A stretch of DNA of 57,588 nt. Origin: JBJHBP01 sp050485645. GTDB lineage: Bacteria > Pseudomonadota > Gammaproteobacteria > Steroidobacterales > Rariloculaceae. This document shows positions 35,448 through 42,549 of this stretch, piece after piece. Made by a program: the position numbers and the translations under genes. Under the pieces are notes generated by a model that ran no database searches, was not told the origin of the DNA, and saw nothing but the letters and a program-made list of their open reading frames with translations. Location: positions 1-57,588 of the forward strand of contig JBJHBT010000024.1 in assembly GCA_050485645.1 (NCBI GenBank). Direction: 5' to 3'. Position 1 is the first letter of the stretch; each line of letters begins with the position of its first letter.

Positions 35448-35476
35448 GCTGATCAAGTGTACAGTGGAAACTGTGT
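35448..35476 (+). promoter_or_regulatory. Shared 29-bp promoter/operator box, copy 1
   Basis: GCTGA-TC-AAGTGTACAGT-GGAAA-CTGTGT. The same block recurs at 37913-37941 with 22 of 29 positions identical and identical spacing, immediately upstream of tcmP. It contains the inverted repeat ACAGT-GGAA-ACTGT here, and TACAGT could serve as a -10 hexamer. It leads the DUF488 gene. Confidence 0.7.
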
Positions 35477-35504
35477 CGTGGGACGTTACTTTTCAGATAG
35501 TTTG

Positions 35505-36452
35505 ATGCGACAACCTTGGAATCATGCACATGGGACTCGCGTTCCTACCGTCAAATCGCCGCGTCTCCTCGCCCGCCAACGCGAGCTTCTGCGACTTGTC
35601 GACGCCTTCGGCGGTTCAGTGGGGAACATCGACTTCCAAAAACTCCTCCTTCTGTACTGCGAGGAGCATCCGGACAGCCGACTGTACGACTTCGTTCCGT
35701 ATCGGTACGGCGCGTTCTCGTTTACTTCCTATGTCGATCGAAGAAAGCTCGTCGAGCGCGGTCTGCTGGCAGACGACGAGAAGCACTGGCGGCTGACTGA
35801 CGAGGGCCGGCGCGTTGTCGATGCCACCTGCGACATGCAGGTTCGGGCATTCGTTACGAAATATCGTTCACTGCGCGGCGACGCGCTGATTGCCGAAACC
35901 TACCGGCGATTTCCGTACTACGCGATCCATAGCGAGATCGCCAACCGTGTGTTGTCGATCGACACGACCGCACTCCGCGATGTAGAGGCCGCGCGTCCAG
36001 AGGCGAGGACCGGGGCACTGTTGACGATAGGCTACGAGGGTCACTCCCTGGAGAGCTATCTGAACACATTGCTTCGCGCGGGTGCCACTGTGCTTTGCGA
36101 CGTGCGGCGTAACCCGATCAGCCGCAAGTACGGTTTCTCGAAAGGCACGCTGTCGCGGGCGTGCGCAGGCGTTGGTATTCGCTATGAACATCTGCGTGAA
36201 CTCGGAATAGCATCTGAACGTCGCAAAGGCCTGGACTCGCAGGAAGATTACGATGAACTGTTCGCGGACTACGAACGCGACTCCTTGCCAAACCAGGCCG
36301 CCGCGCTGGACAGCATCGATGACTGGATCCGTGCGGGCGATTCCGTTGCGCTGACGTGTTACGAACGACTGCCAGAGCAGTGTCATCGTCATTGCGTTTC
36401 GGAAGCGCTTGAAACACGGCGGAAAGGGAGATCCGGAACGAGGCATCTTTAA
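35505..36452 (+). CDS. DUF4065-like/DUF488 fusion protein
   Basis: About 315 residues from ATG 35505; GTG at 35478 or 35457 in the same frame is possible, and no start has a good ribosome binding site. The N-terminal 110 residues have winged-helix character (SVGNIDFQKLLLLYCEE, YDFVPYRYGAFSFTSYVDRR) like the DUF4065/Panacea (SocA) antitoxin group. The C-terminal DUF488 domain (about 150-305) shows TIGYEGHSLESYLNTLLRAG, LCDVRRNPISRKYGFSK, YEHLRELGIASERR and the closing CYERLPEQCHRH motif, a cysteine-histidine signature of DUF488. DUF488 genes often accompany defence and TA loci. Function is unknown. It shares a box with tcmP. Confidence 0.75.
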   Translation: MRQPWNHAHGTRVPTVKSPRLLARQRELLRLVDAFGGSVGNIDFQKLLLLYCEEHPDSRLYDFVPYRYGAFSFTSYVDRRKLVERGLLADDEKHWRLTDEGRRVVDATCDMQVRAFVTKYRSLRGDALIAETYRRFPYYAIHSEIANRVLSIDTTALRDVEAARPEARTGALLTIGYEGHSLESYLNTLLRAGATVLCDVRRNPISRKYGFSKGTLSRACAGVGIRYEHLRELGIASERRKGLDSQEDYDELFADYERDSLPNQAAALDSIDDWIRAGDSVALTCYERLPEQCHRHCVSEALETRRKGRSGTRHL

Positions 36453-36545
36453 GCGCGCGAGTCGCAGGGTCAGCTATTTCAGTGACTCTGGCTTGGTGTC
36501 TTACGCGGGACCGACTTCGCTTGCTGTCGCGTCCAGCGAAGTCCC

Positions 36546-36768
36546 TCAAACCGGGAGTCCGTGGATGCCCCTGTGCATGAGCTCCTCGACGTCGCGTGCG
36601 CCGAGTTCAGTCAACGCCACGTCGACGGGGCGCCTGCCGCCAAGTTCTGGATGCAGCCGCAAGAGAAACTCTCGTGCCTTGTCTTCATCCTCCAAGTCCT
36701 TTGCGCCATCGCTGTGACGCGGGCCAGCCTCTCCGCTTCGCTGTGATGGTCTTTCGCACAGTAGCCAT
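36546..36768 (-). pseudogene. MbcA/ParS (DUF2384)-type antitoxin, frameshifted remnant
   Basis: The frame ending at TGA 36546 reads AREFLLRLHPELGGRRPVDV then ALTELGARDVEELMHRG, the classic DUF2384 C-terminus (L-G-G-R-x-P-x-x-x-x-x-T-E-x-G-A-x-x-V). The preceding part, EAERLARVTAMAQRTW, lies in another frame, and the ATG at 36768 in a third, so at least two indels have broken the gene. It starts 2 bases after the toxin remnant stop. No RES-domain toxin partner is visible. Confidence 0.7.
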
Positions 36769-36770
36769 AT

Positions 36771-37030
36771 TCAGCTCCCGATCGATCGAGTACCGGCGTT
36801 GCCGACATCCAGCCAGATCACTTTCGGCGGAAAGCCCTCTACCATGCTCCGTTCGCGAAAGTCGGTGTCCTTGGAGACAATCGTGTACTCATGGTCGCGG
36901 CTGTGATTCCAGATCTTCTGGTCGTCGCTCCGCGCAAGCCTTCCGTGACAACATGAGCGCTGGCCGGATAAACCGTCGCCACCGCTTGTACCAGTTTCCA
37001 GCTGAGATTCTCGTCGAAGAGCAGCTTCAC
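36771..37030 (-). pseudogene. DUF5615 PIN-like toxin, frameshifted
   Basis: From GTG 37030, which overlaps the DUF433 antitoxin stop as GTGA, the frame reads KLLFDENLSWKLVQAVATVY then SAHVVTEGL. The next frame continues ARSDDQKIWNHSRDHEYTIV then KDTDFRERSMVEGFPPKVIW. Together these make a normal DUF5615 protein. The break is a single missing C in AAGGCTTG (expected AAGGCCTTG) at about 36936-36942. The C-terminus also stops early. DUF5615 proteins are putative PIN-like nucleases paired with DUF433 antitoxins. Confidence 0.83.
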
Positions 37031-37269
37031 GCGGCCGAGCCCGACACGCGTCGTTCGCGTGCGGCCGCGAATGCGAGGCAGGCGCGAATATCTTCAAGCG
37101 TAAGCTCGGGGAAGTCCGCGAGAATCTCGTCTTCAGTCATGCCACCGGCGAGATACTCGAGAATGTCATAGACCGTGACGCGGGTTCCCTTGATGCAGGG
37201 CTTCCCGTTGCGGGTTGCGGGGTCGACAACGATGCGTTGATTCCAGCTCACGATGGCCGATGGTATCAC
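37027..37269 (-). CDS. DUF433 antitoxin (copy 1)
   Basis: About 80 residues. DUF433 signature VDPATRNGKPCIKGTRVTVY at about 15-34 followed by the winged-helix core ILEYLAGGMTEDEILADFPE and LTLEDIRACLAFAAARE. These proteins are predicted DNA-binding antitoxins of DUF5615 toxins. GTG 37269 has AGGA 6 nt upstream and gives a normal N-terminus; GTG 37251 is an alternative. The stop overlaps the toxin start. The toxin is frameshifted, so the antitoxin is now probably an orphan repressor. Confidence 0.83.
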   Translation of the reverse strand: MIPSAIVSWNQRIVVDPATRNGKPCIKGTRVTVYDILEYLAGGMTEDEILADFPELTLEDIRACLAFAAARERRVSGSAA

Positions 37270-37427
37270 CGGGCTGTCCTGACAAGTCCCCCATCTGGCG
37301 GGTCTGAGCCTGGAGCGGATACAGTTGCGCCATCCTCGAGATTCTCGAATAGCGCCACCACGGGTACGCGAGTTCCTCGAAAGACCCATGCGCCGCTGAC
37401 GCGCTCCGGATCTCGCTCAACTTCCGG

Positions 37428-37655
37428 TCATCGGGACCAGTGTTTCTCGGCTACCGTGTCGGCGGCGTATGCGATAGCCACTTTGATATCCTCAGGGACG
37501 AGGTGCGGATAGGCATCGATAAGCTCGCGCTCTGTTGTGCCTTCGGCCAGCTTGCGCAGAAGCAGTTCGACCGTGATACGTGTGCCGCGTATCACCGGCT
37601 TTCCGAGCATGACGTCCGGGTTGATCTCGATGCGGTCGTGAACGATCGTATCCAT
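37428..37655 (-). CDS. DUF433 antitoxin (copy 2, no toxin)
   Basis: 75 residues: HDRIEINPDVMLGKPVIRGT, then LLLRKLAEGTTERELIDAYP and LVPEDIKVAIAYAADTVAEK, a complete DUF433 protein. ATG 37655 has CTGGAG about 6 nt upstream. It is only distantly similar to copy 1, so it is not a recent duplicate. No DUF5615 frame follows within the 150 bases downstream. It appears to be a solitary antitoxin. Confidence 0.85.
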   Translation of the reverse strand: MDTIVHDRIEINPDVMLGKPVIRGTRITVELLLRKLAEGTTERELIDAYPHLVPEDIKVAIAYAADTVAEKHWSR

Positions 37656-37912
37656 GCGGGCTCCAGTATATCGCCGAGTGTGCCCGTGAGGACGAGATGC
37701 CTGTCGGGTTCGCTGCGATCGGGCGGCAGCAGGGACGAGAACTGCTCCTTAAATGGAGTGAACTGCAACATGCATTTCTCCACTCACATCAAGCTTATCG
37801 GTTGAGACCGCGTGGGCTTACCGATGCATCATCAACGTGACCGTCGCGTGTTGACTCATGCTGTTGATGCACAGAAATCGAAATGTCCGCACCGACGGAG
37901 TAGAACCGAATG

Positions 37913-37941
37913 GCTGAATAAGTGTACAGTATTGGCTGTGT
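37913..37941 (+). promoter_or_regulatory. Shared 29-bp promoter/operator box, copy 2
   Basis: GCTGA-AT-AAGTGTACAGT-ATTGG-CTGTGT, matching the box at 35448-35476. The tcmP start GTG (37938) is the GTG inside the final CTGTGT. If TACAGT (37925-37930) is the -10, the message begins at or next to the start codon and would be leaderless. Confidence 0.7.
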
Positions 37942-38870
37942 GTAGCGAACGTATCGACAGCACGCCGCAGGGTCACCGTTTCGGTGGAAGCTGGACGGAC
38001 CAGAAGCTCGGCATTTTGGGCAAGTACCTCCACGGCTACACGCAAGCGCTGCGGGACAAGCCAAGTGCACGAAACCCGTTCCGCAAGGCGTTCGTAGATG
38101 CATTCGCGGGCACAGGCTATCGCGAGATTCGCCGCAATGACGAGTCGGCTTCGCATCAGAGCCACTTGTTTCCGGACCTCGCTGGACAGGAACCGCAAAC
38201 TTTCCTCAATGGCTCGGCTCGGATTGCGCTACAGGTCGAGCCGTCGTTCGATCGCTACATTTTCATAGAGCGAAGCCCTGCCCGTTGCAGGAGTCTCGAG
38301 GGTCTCAAGGAAGAGTTTCCCGACCGCGCGGACCGCATGGAAATACGGCAGGGCGAGGCTAATACGGAGATCCAGGCGCTGTGCGGCCACAAGGACTGGA
38401 GCTCCCATCGCGCGGTTTTCTTCCTCGATCCATACGGGATGCAGGTAGAGTGGAAGTCGATCGAAGCCATTGCTTCCACGAAGGCAATTGACCTCTGGAT
38501 ACTTTTCCCGCTTGGTATGGGCGTGAATCGCGTACTCACGAAGTCGGGCGATATTCCTGATTCGTGGCGGCAACGTTTGGACCTGCTGCTGGGTACCACG
38601 GATTGGTACGACGAATTCTACAAGTTTGAAAGCGCACCCACGCTTTTCGGCGATGACCAGACGCGTGTCGTGAAGGCAACAATTGAGACCATTGGGCGCT
38701 ACTTTGTCGACCGGCTAAAGGGAGTATTCGCCGGTGTTGCGGAGAACCCGGGTGTACTGAGAAACTCAGTCAACAGTCCGCTTTATCTTTTGTGTTTTGC
38801 AGCTGGCAACGAGCGCGGCAAGTCCATCGCGCTGCGCATTGCCGAGCATTTGCTGAAGGAGGTGCGCTGA
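37938..38870 (+). CDS. tcmP: Three-Cys-motif partner protein TcmP
   Basis: About 310 residues. The opening HRFGGSWTDQKLGILGKYLH and DAFAGTGYREIRRNDES are characteristic of TcmP, as is the mid-protein VFFLDPYGMQVEWKSIEAIA followed by IDLWILFPLGMGVNR. The FAGTG and DPYG motifs suggest a SAM-dependent methyltransferase-like fold. The family is defined by genomic partnership with three-Cys-motif proteins (next gene). GTG 37938 is the last start before the conserved N-terminus. No ribosome binding site is visible, consistent with a leaderless message. The stop overlaps the next ATG (TGATG). Confidence 0.87.
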   Translation: MCSERIDSTPQGHRFGGSWTDQKLGILGKYLHGYTQALRDKPSARNPFRKAFVDAFAGTGYREIRRNDESASHQSHLFPDLAGQEPQTFLNGSARIALQVEPSFDRYIFIERSPARCRSLEGLKEEFPDRADRMEIRQGEANTEIQALCGHKDWSSHRAVFFLDPYGMQVEWKSIEAIASTKAIDLWILFPLGMGVNRVLTKSGDIPDSWRQRLDLLLGTTDWYDEFYKFESAPTLFGDDQTRVVKATIETIGRYFVDRLKGVFAGVAENPGVLRNSVNSPLYLLCFAAGNERGKSIALRIAEHLLKEVR

Positions 38871-39631
38871 TGGCGTTAGGCTCCGGCATCGAGTGGACTG
38901 AAGCCACCTGGAACCCAGTGACCGGCTGCACGAAGGTCAGTCCAGGGTGCAAGTACTGCTATGCGTTGCGTATGGCTAAGCGACTCCAGGCGATGGGTCA
39001 GGCGAATTACGTCAATGGGTTTGACCTCACGTTGCAGCCACACATGCTCGAACTCCCGCTGGCGTGGAAGAAGCCGCAGACCATTTTCGTGAATTCGATG
39101 AGCGACCTGTTTCACGAGGAAGTTCCGCTCTCGTACATACGACGCGTTTTCAGCGTGATGGCCCGCGCGCACTGGCATCGATTTCAGGTGCTGACAAAGC
39201 GTGCCGATCATCTTGCAAAACTGAGCTCGAAGCTCGAGTGGGCACCAAACATCTGGATGGGGGTCAGCGTCGAAAACGAAAAATACCGGGGGCGTATCGA
39301 CGAGCTGCGTTCAACGCATGCGCACGTCAAATTTCTCTCTCTGGAGCCGTTACTCGGACCGCTGAAAGACCTCGACCTTGCTGGAATCGACTGGGTGATC
39401 GTGGGCGGCGAGTCCGGCCCTGGCTCGCGGCCAATGGAGTTGACCTGGGTAACGGAGCTCCGCGATCAATGCCGGCGCGTGAACGTTCCCTTCTTCTTCA
39501 AGCAATGGGGCGGCAGGAACAAGAAGAAGGCGGGTCGGCTGCTGGAAGGCAGGATTTGGGACCAGATGCCTTCACCATCCAGAGAGCCCGAGGCTCATTC
39601 GTCGCCGCTTTCGCACACGACGGTATCGTGA
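38870..39631 (+). CDS. DUF5131 (phage Gp37/Gp68) three-Cys-motif protein
   Basis: About 253 residues. Starts SGIEWTEATWNPVTGCTKVS then PGCKYCYALRMAKRL, so the three cysteines (C-x6-C-x2-C) resemble a radical-SAM-type cluster. Conserved NSMSDLFHEEVP, VLTKRADHL, WMGVSVENEKY, FLSLEPLLGPL and DWVIVGGESGPGSRPM follow. The enzyme activity is unproven. It is the standard partner of TcmP. The last 20 or so residues (EPEAHSSPLSHTTVS) are read through an invading HicB-like fragment, so the C-terminus is not native, but all conserved motifs remain. Confidence 0.9.
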   Translation: MALGSGIEWTEATWNPVTGCTKVSPGCKYCYALRMAKRLQAMGQANYVNGFDLTLQPHMLELPLAWKKPQTIFVNSMSDLFHEEVPLSYIRRVFSVMARAHWHRFQVLTKRADHLAKLSSKLEWAPNIWMGVSVENEKYRGRIDELRSTHAHVKFLSLEPLLGPLKDLDLAGIDWVIVGGESGPGSRPMELTWVTELRDQCRRVNVPFFFKQWGGRNKKKAGRLLEGRIWDQMPSPSREPEAHSSPLSHTTVS

Positions 39632-39735
39632 TCGGGCGAAATCGCCTTCAGCAGCTCCTCGAGTTTGACCACGGTGGGCACGGAGGCACCGGGCTCATAG
39701 CGAGCGCAGGCGTTGCGTGAGCGCGCGCCAAGGCG
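39595..39735 (-). pseudogene. HicB-like antitoxin C-terminal fragment (copy 2)
   Basis: Reads RLGARSRNACARYEPGASVP then TVVKLEELLKAISPDHDTVV, nearly identical to the last 47 residues of the copy at 40691-41005. Homology stops abruptly within the helix-turn-helix, at about 39735. It overlaps the 3' end of the DUF5131 gene on the opposite strand. It has no start of its own. Confidence 0.82.
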
Positions 39736-39919
39736 CTGCAGGAGGGACCAGCATTGGCGAAAACTAATGTGACCCGGTGGCACCTGCCGCCAGGTCGGGA
39801 TATCTGCGAAGGATGTCGTTGCTGCACCAGCCCGAGCAGGACATCCGTGTCGGGATCTGCGGCGTGCAGTGCTGGCCGCACGCCTCTGGTCAGATTGTCG
39901 AGGTATTCCTTTTTCAAAC
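39736..39919 (-). pseudogene. Possible remnant of the toxin partner downstream of the HTH-nucleotidyltransferase
   Basis: From TTG 39917 the frame reads KKEYLDNLTRGVRPALHAAD then PDTDVLLGLVQ, after which a shifted frame gives NDILRRYPDLAAGATGSH and a stop. It starts 11 bases after the nucleotidyltransferase stop. HEPN-type partners of such genes often start KxxYLDNL, so this may be a truncated HEPN gene. The assignment is weak. Confidence 0.35.
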
Positions 39920-39930
39920 GCTGTCGCCAT

Positions 39931-40518
39931 CTATCGGACGCTCGCCTTCAGCACGCTCTCGTCGCCGATCACGTAGATTTTCGGACCTCGCATGATCGGC
40001 CTCATCGCCGGCTTGCGAAGCGATGACCGATCCTCCCCGGAGTCCGGGTCGAAGTAGAGAACCTGCACGCGGCGTCCCAGGCGATCTTCCACCGAGCGGG
40101 TGCGCTCCGTCACGAGCGAATATCCAGCGGAACCGACGACAAACAGATCCAGATCGCTGTGCTCACGTTCGGCGCCTTTGGCCACCGAGCCGAAAATAAA
40201 GGCCACCGCGATTGCGTCCTCGATGTCCTTCAGCGCCTCGCGCAGCACGAAGCCTGCTCCGGAGCATTTCGAGATCAGCGACTTGATGTCCCGGTAGAGT
40301 GGCGATTCCTGGTCGGCCGCGAGAAAGCGCTGGTTTCCCTCCCGCTCCTCGGTTACGAGCCCGGCTTCGCTCAGCACCTTGAGCTCGCGGGAGACGGCGC
40401 CCGCGCCTGAGCGCACACGGCGGACCAACTCGTTGAAGGAGACACGGCGATCAACATTGAGGAGGAGCTCGCGCAGTATCGCGGCGCGAGTCTTCCCGAG
40501 GAGGATGGTGTCCAGCAA
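39931..40518 (-). CDS. HTH-nucleotidyltransferase (MNT-type) protein
   Basis: About 195 residues. N-terminal winged helix (LLDTILLGKTRAAILRELLL, SFNELVRRVRSGAGAVSREL) and a C-terminal minimal nucleotidyltransferase with the GSx(9)DxD signature (FIFGSVAKGAEREHSDLDLF, about 117-136). MNT proteins of HEPN-MNT systems AMPylate and silence the toxin, and the fused HTH would give autoregulation. TTG 40518 has a GGGAG ribosome binding site and removes a poorly coding extension. A strong palindrome lies in front. The intact toxin partner is missing. Confidence 0.82.
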   Translation of the reverse strand: MLDTILLGKTRAAILRELLLNVDRRVSFNELVRRVRSGAGAVSRELKVLSEAGLVTEEREGNQRFLAADQESPLYRDIKSLISKCSGAGFVLREALKDIEDAIAVAFIFGSVAKGAEREHSDLDLFVVGSAGYSLVTERTRSVEDRLGRRVQVLYFDPDSGEDRSSLRKPAMRPIMRGPKIYVIGDESVLKASVR

Positions 40519-40543
40519 CGCATGCTCCCGAATAAGGAGTGAT

Positions 40544-40578
40544 CGTTCCCATTCTGGGAACGGTTGGGCGATAGTCAA
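40544..40578 (-). promoter_or_regulatory. Palindromic operator and -35 element of the HTH-nucleotidyltransferase gene
   Basis: Perfect inverted repeat CGTTCCCA-TTC-TGGGAACG at 40544-40562, 26 bases before the start codon. A TTGACT -35 element lies at 40578-40573 on the minus strand; the -10 17 bases on is poor. The palindrome would sit between or over the promoter elements, ideal for repression by the HTH domain. Confidence 0.72.
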
Positions 40579-40584
40579 GCCCTG

Positions 40585-40633
40585 TGCGGGTTCCCTTGAT
40601 GCAGGGCATCCCATTGCTGGTTGCGGGGTCGAC
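40585..40633 (-). pseudogene. DUF433 gene scrap (third copy)
   Basis: Encodes VDPATSNGMPCIKGTRT, matching residues 15-31 of the DUF433 protein at 37027-37269. The block after it (40634-40670) matches the upstream region of that gene (37284-37320), with the N-terminal codons deleted between. It is followed by a 13-bp tandem repeat of CTGGAGAGGATCC. Confidence 0.82.
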
Positions 40634-40690
40634 CAAGCCCCCATCTGGCAGGCCTGAGCCTGGAGAGGATCCCTGGAGAGGATCCGAGGC

Positions 40691-41005
40691 TCATCCCTCG
40701 CAGCTTTCGTGAAAGACGATTTCGTGATCGGGTGAAATCGCTTTCAGCAGCTCCTCGAGTTTGACCACGGTGGGTACGGATGCGCCGCGCTCGTAGCGGG
40801 CGTAGGCGTTGCGCGATCGTGCGCCAAGGCGCTCCGCGGCCTCGGCGAGGCTGAGACCGCTTCGCTGGCGCTGTCTGCGCAGCAGCAGGCTGATCATTGC
40901 GGCCGTGTCGTCGGCGGAAATCTGAAACTCCGAGCGCGTCGCGTCGTGGATGTGCACCCGCAAGGCGGGCCGATCAACCATGGTCTTGAACCAGTCGTCG
41001 ATCAT
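40691..41005 (-). CDS. HicB-like antitoxin with C-terminal HTH, apparent loss of start (copy 1)
   Basis: 104 residues from ATG 41005. Residues 38-90 are an HTH (RQRQRSGLSLAEAAERLGAR, NAYARYERGASVPTVVKLEE). The frame stays open upstream and reads NIQGLLYKHGRQWLAEVPIF then DAITQGATRREALEMIDDWF, a HicB N-terminal domain, up to about 41120, but no ATG, GTG or TTG opens it. ATG 41005 would make a protein without most of the HicB domain. The gene is therefore probably disabled or makes only the DNA-binding half. No HicA toxin is adjacent. Confidence 0.72.
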   Translation of the reverse strand: MIDDWFKTMVDRPALRVHIHDATRSEFQISADDTAAMISLLLRRQRQRSGLSLAEAAERLGARSRNAYARYERGASVPTVVKLEELLKAISPDHEIVFHESCEG

Positions 41006-41199
41006 CTCCAGCGCCTCACGACGCGTCGCTCCCTGAGTGATCGCGTCGAAGATTGGGACCTCCGCCAGCCACTGGCGGCCGTGCTTGTATAGGAGTCCTT
41101 GGATGTTTGGCTGAATCGCCGCAGAGCGGTTAACCTTCAGCGAACCAAAACAACAAAAATCAGGCGAGCCGCCCGCGGCTTTCGCCGGGGGGTTGAACC

Positions 41200-42549
41200 G
41201 TGAAACTTCGCTTCCCCGAGCCTCAGATCCCTGCGTTTGCCGGGCGCTACTCTTACGCGCGAGCAGAAGAGCCGCTCCTGAATATGCGTCCCGATGTGCA
41301 GCAGGCCGGATGCCTCACCGTCGAGCAGCTGAAGCAGGTGGCCCTGTGGAAGGCGCCGCGGGCGGCGCGCCACATCGACAGGAACTATCCGGCCTACGTT
41401 CGCGAAGTAACCGGGTGGGCGCTCAACGCGGAAAGCGAGCGCGCCCGCATCGAAACCCTGACGATCATCGACGGTGTGCGATGGCCCACCGCCTCCGTCA
41501 TCCTGCATCTGTTCCATCGCGACCCGTATCCGATCCTCGATTTCCGCGCGTTGTGGTCGGTCGGCCTCGAGGTGCCCGACCGGTACACGTTCAGCTTCTG
41601 GTGGGCGTACGTCGAGTTCTGTCGCGATGTGGCGCAGCGAAACAGCGTGGACATGCGCACGCTGGATCGCGCGCTCTGGCAGTATTCTAAGAAGAATCAG
41701 CGCGCTGACGGGATGGCCAAAGCGCGTGGCGCGGGTCCGACATGCGAAGACGATCCGGTGCAGCTCGAAGCAGTCAGCACGGGCACGCTGGCCGATCGGA
41801 TCCGGGCGTTCACCTACGAACAGGTCATCCGCCCCGCCTTCGGTAAAGGCCAGGACGAGGTCACTGTCCGCGCCGGTGACATCCACAAGGCAATGGGGCT
41901 CGTTTCGCAGATGCCATCCGTATGCGCTGCCCTCGAATCGCGCATCTTTGGAAAACGCTACGGACTGGCGCTTGTGCACCGCGAAGGCCCTGCGCGCGGC
42001 GCGAACGTGTTCTTCCGATTCAAACGGACATCCGAAGCGGCCGGCGGCGTGGAGCTCCCGCCGAAAGCGCGTCAACGCCCGGCGCCTGCTCTGTTGCCGC
42101 GCAAACCCGTCGCGACGCAGGAACCACCGCTCGCCGGCGCCACCTACCTGGTCGCCTGCGTAAGTCAGAAACGCTCGCAACCCGCGCCGGCGAAGGACCT
42201 TTACGTCTCGGACTGGTTCACGAAGGCCAGGCGGTACGTGGAGGCGCAGGGCGCACCGTGGCAGATCCTTTCGGCGCAGTACGGCCTGGTGTCGCCGGAC
42301 GAGGTCGTCGACCCGTACGAGCGCACGCTGAACACGCTGGGCGTTGCCGAGCGCCGGCGCTGGGCGGATCTGGTACTGCGGCAGTTCGACGAGAAGATGC
42401 GCGGCACAAAACGCGTCGTGCTGTTCGCTGGCATGCGGTATCGCGAGTTCATCGAACCGCGCCTGCGCGAGCGGGGCATCGAGGTGCAGGTGCCGATGGC
42501 GGGCCTGCGTATCGGCGAGCAGCTGGGCTGGCTGGCTGCCCGGGCCTGA
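41200..42549 (+). CDS. HhH-like/DUF6884 fusion protein
   Basis: About 449 residues from GTG 41200 with a purine-rich GGGGGG before it. The N-terminal 170 residues include IDGVRWPTASVILHLFHRDP then YPILDFRALWSVGL, a helix-hairpin-helix/DNA-glycosylase-like pattern. The middle (YEQVIRPAFGKGQDEVTVRA, IHKAMGLVSQMPSVCAALES) looks like a winged helix. The C-terminal 125 residues match DUF6884 (TYLVACVSQKRSQPAPAKDL, WQILSAQYGLVSPDEVVDPY). DUF6884 proteins occur in defence islands with unknown activity. The stop overlaps the next ATG, so the two genes form an operon. Confidence 0.72.
   Translation: MKLRFPEPQIPAFAGRYSYARAEEPLLNMRPDVQQAGCLTVEQLKQVALWKAPRAARHIDRNYPAYVREVTGWALNAESERARIETLTIIDGVRWPTASVILHLFHRDPYPILDFRALWSVGLEVPDRYTFSFWWAYVEFCRDVAQRNSVDMRTLDRALWQYSKKNQRADGMAKARGAGPTCEDDPVQLEAVSTGTLADRIRAFTYEQVIRPAFGKGQDEVTVRAGDIHKAMGLVSQMPSVCAALESRIFGKRYGLALVHREGPARGANVFFRFKRTSEAAGGVELPPKARQRPAPALLPRKPVATQEPPLAGATYLVACVSQKRSQPAPAKDLYVSDWFTKARRYVEAQGAPWQILSAQYGLVSPDEVVDPYERTLNTLGVAERRRWADLVLRQFDEKMRGTKRVVLFAGMRYREFIEPRLRERGIEVQVPMAGLRIGEQLGWLAARA

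Noticed and set aside
35448..35476. LexA (SOS) box in the shared control element
   Set aside because: The LexA consensus is CTGT-N8-ACAG. Here the arms are in the opposite order (ACAG...CTGT).
37592..37783. Small minus-strand gene beginning MEKCMLQFTPFKEQ
   Set aside because: It overlaps the DUF433 gene start, has no ribosome binding site and its latter half is antisense-like. It may be a scrap but cannot be supported.
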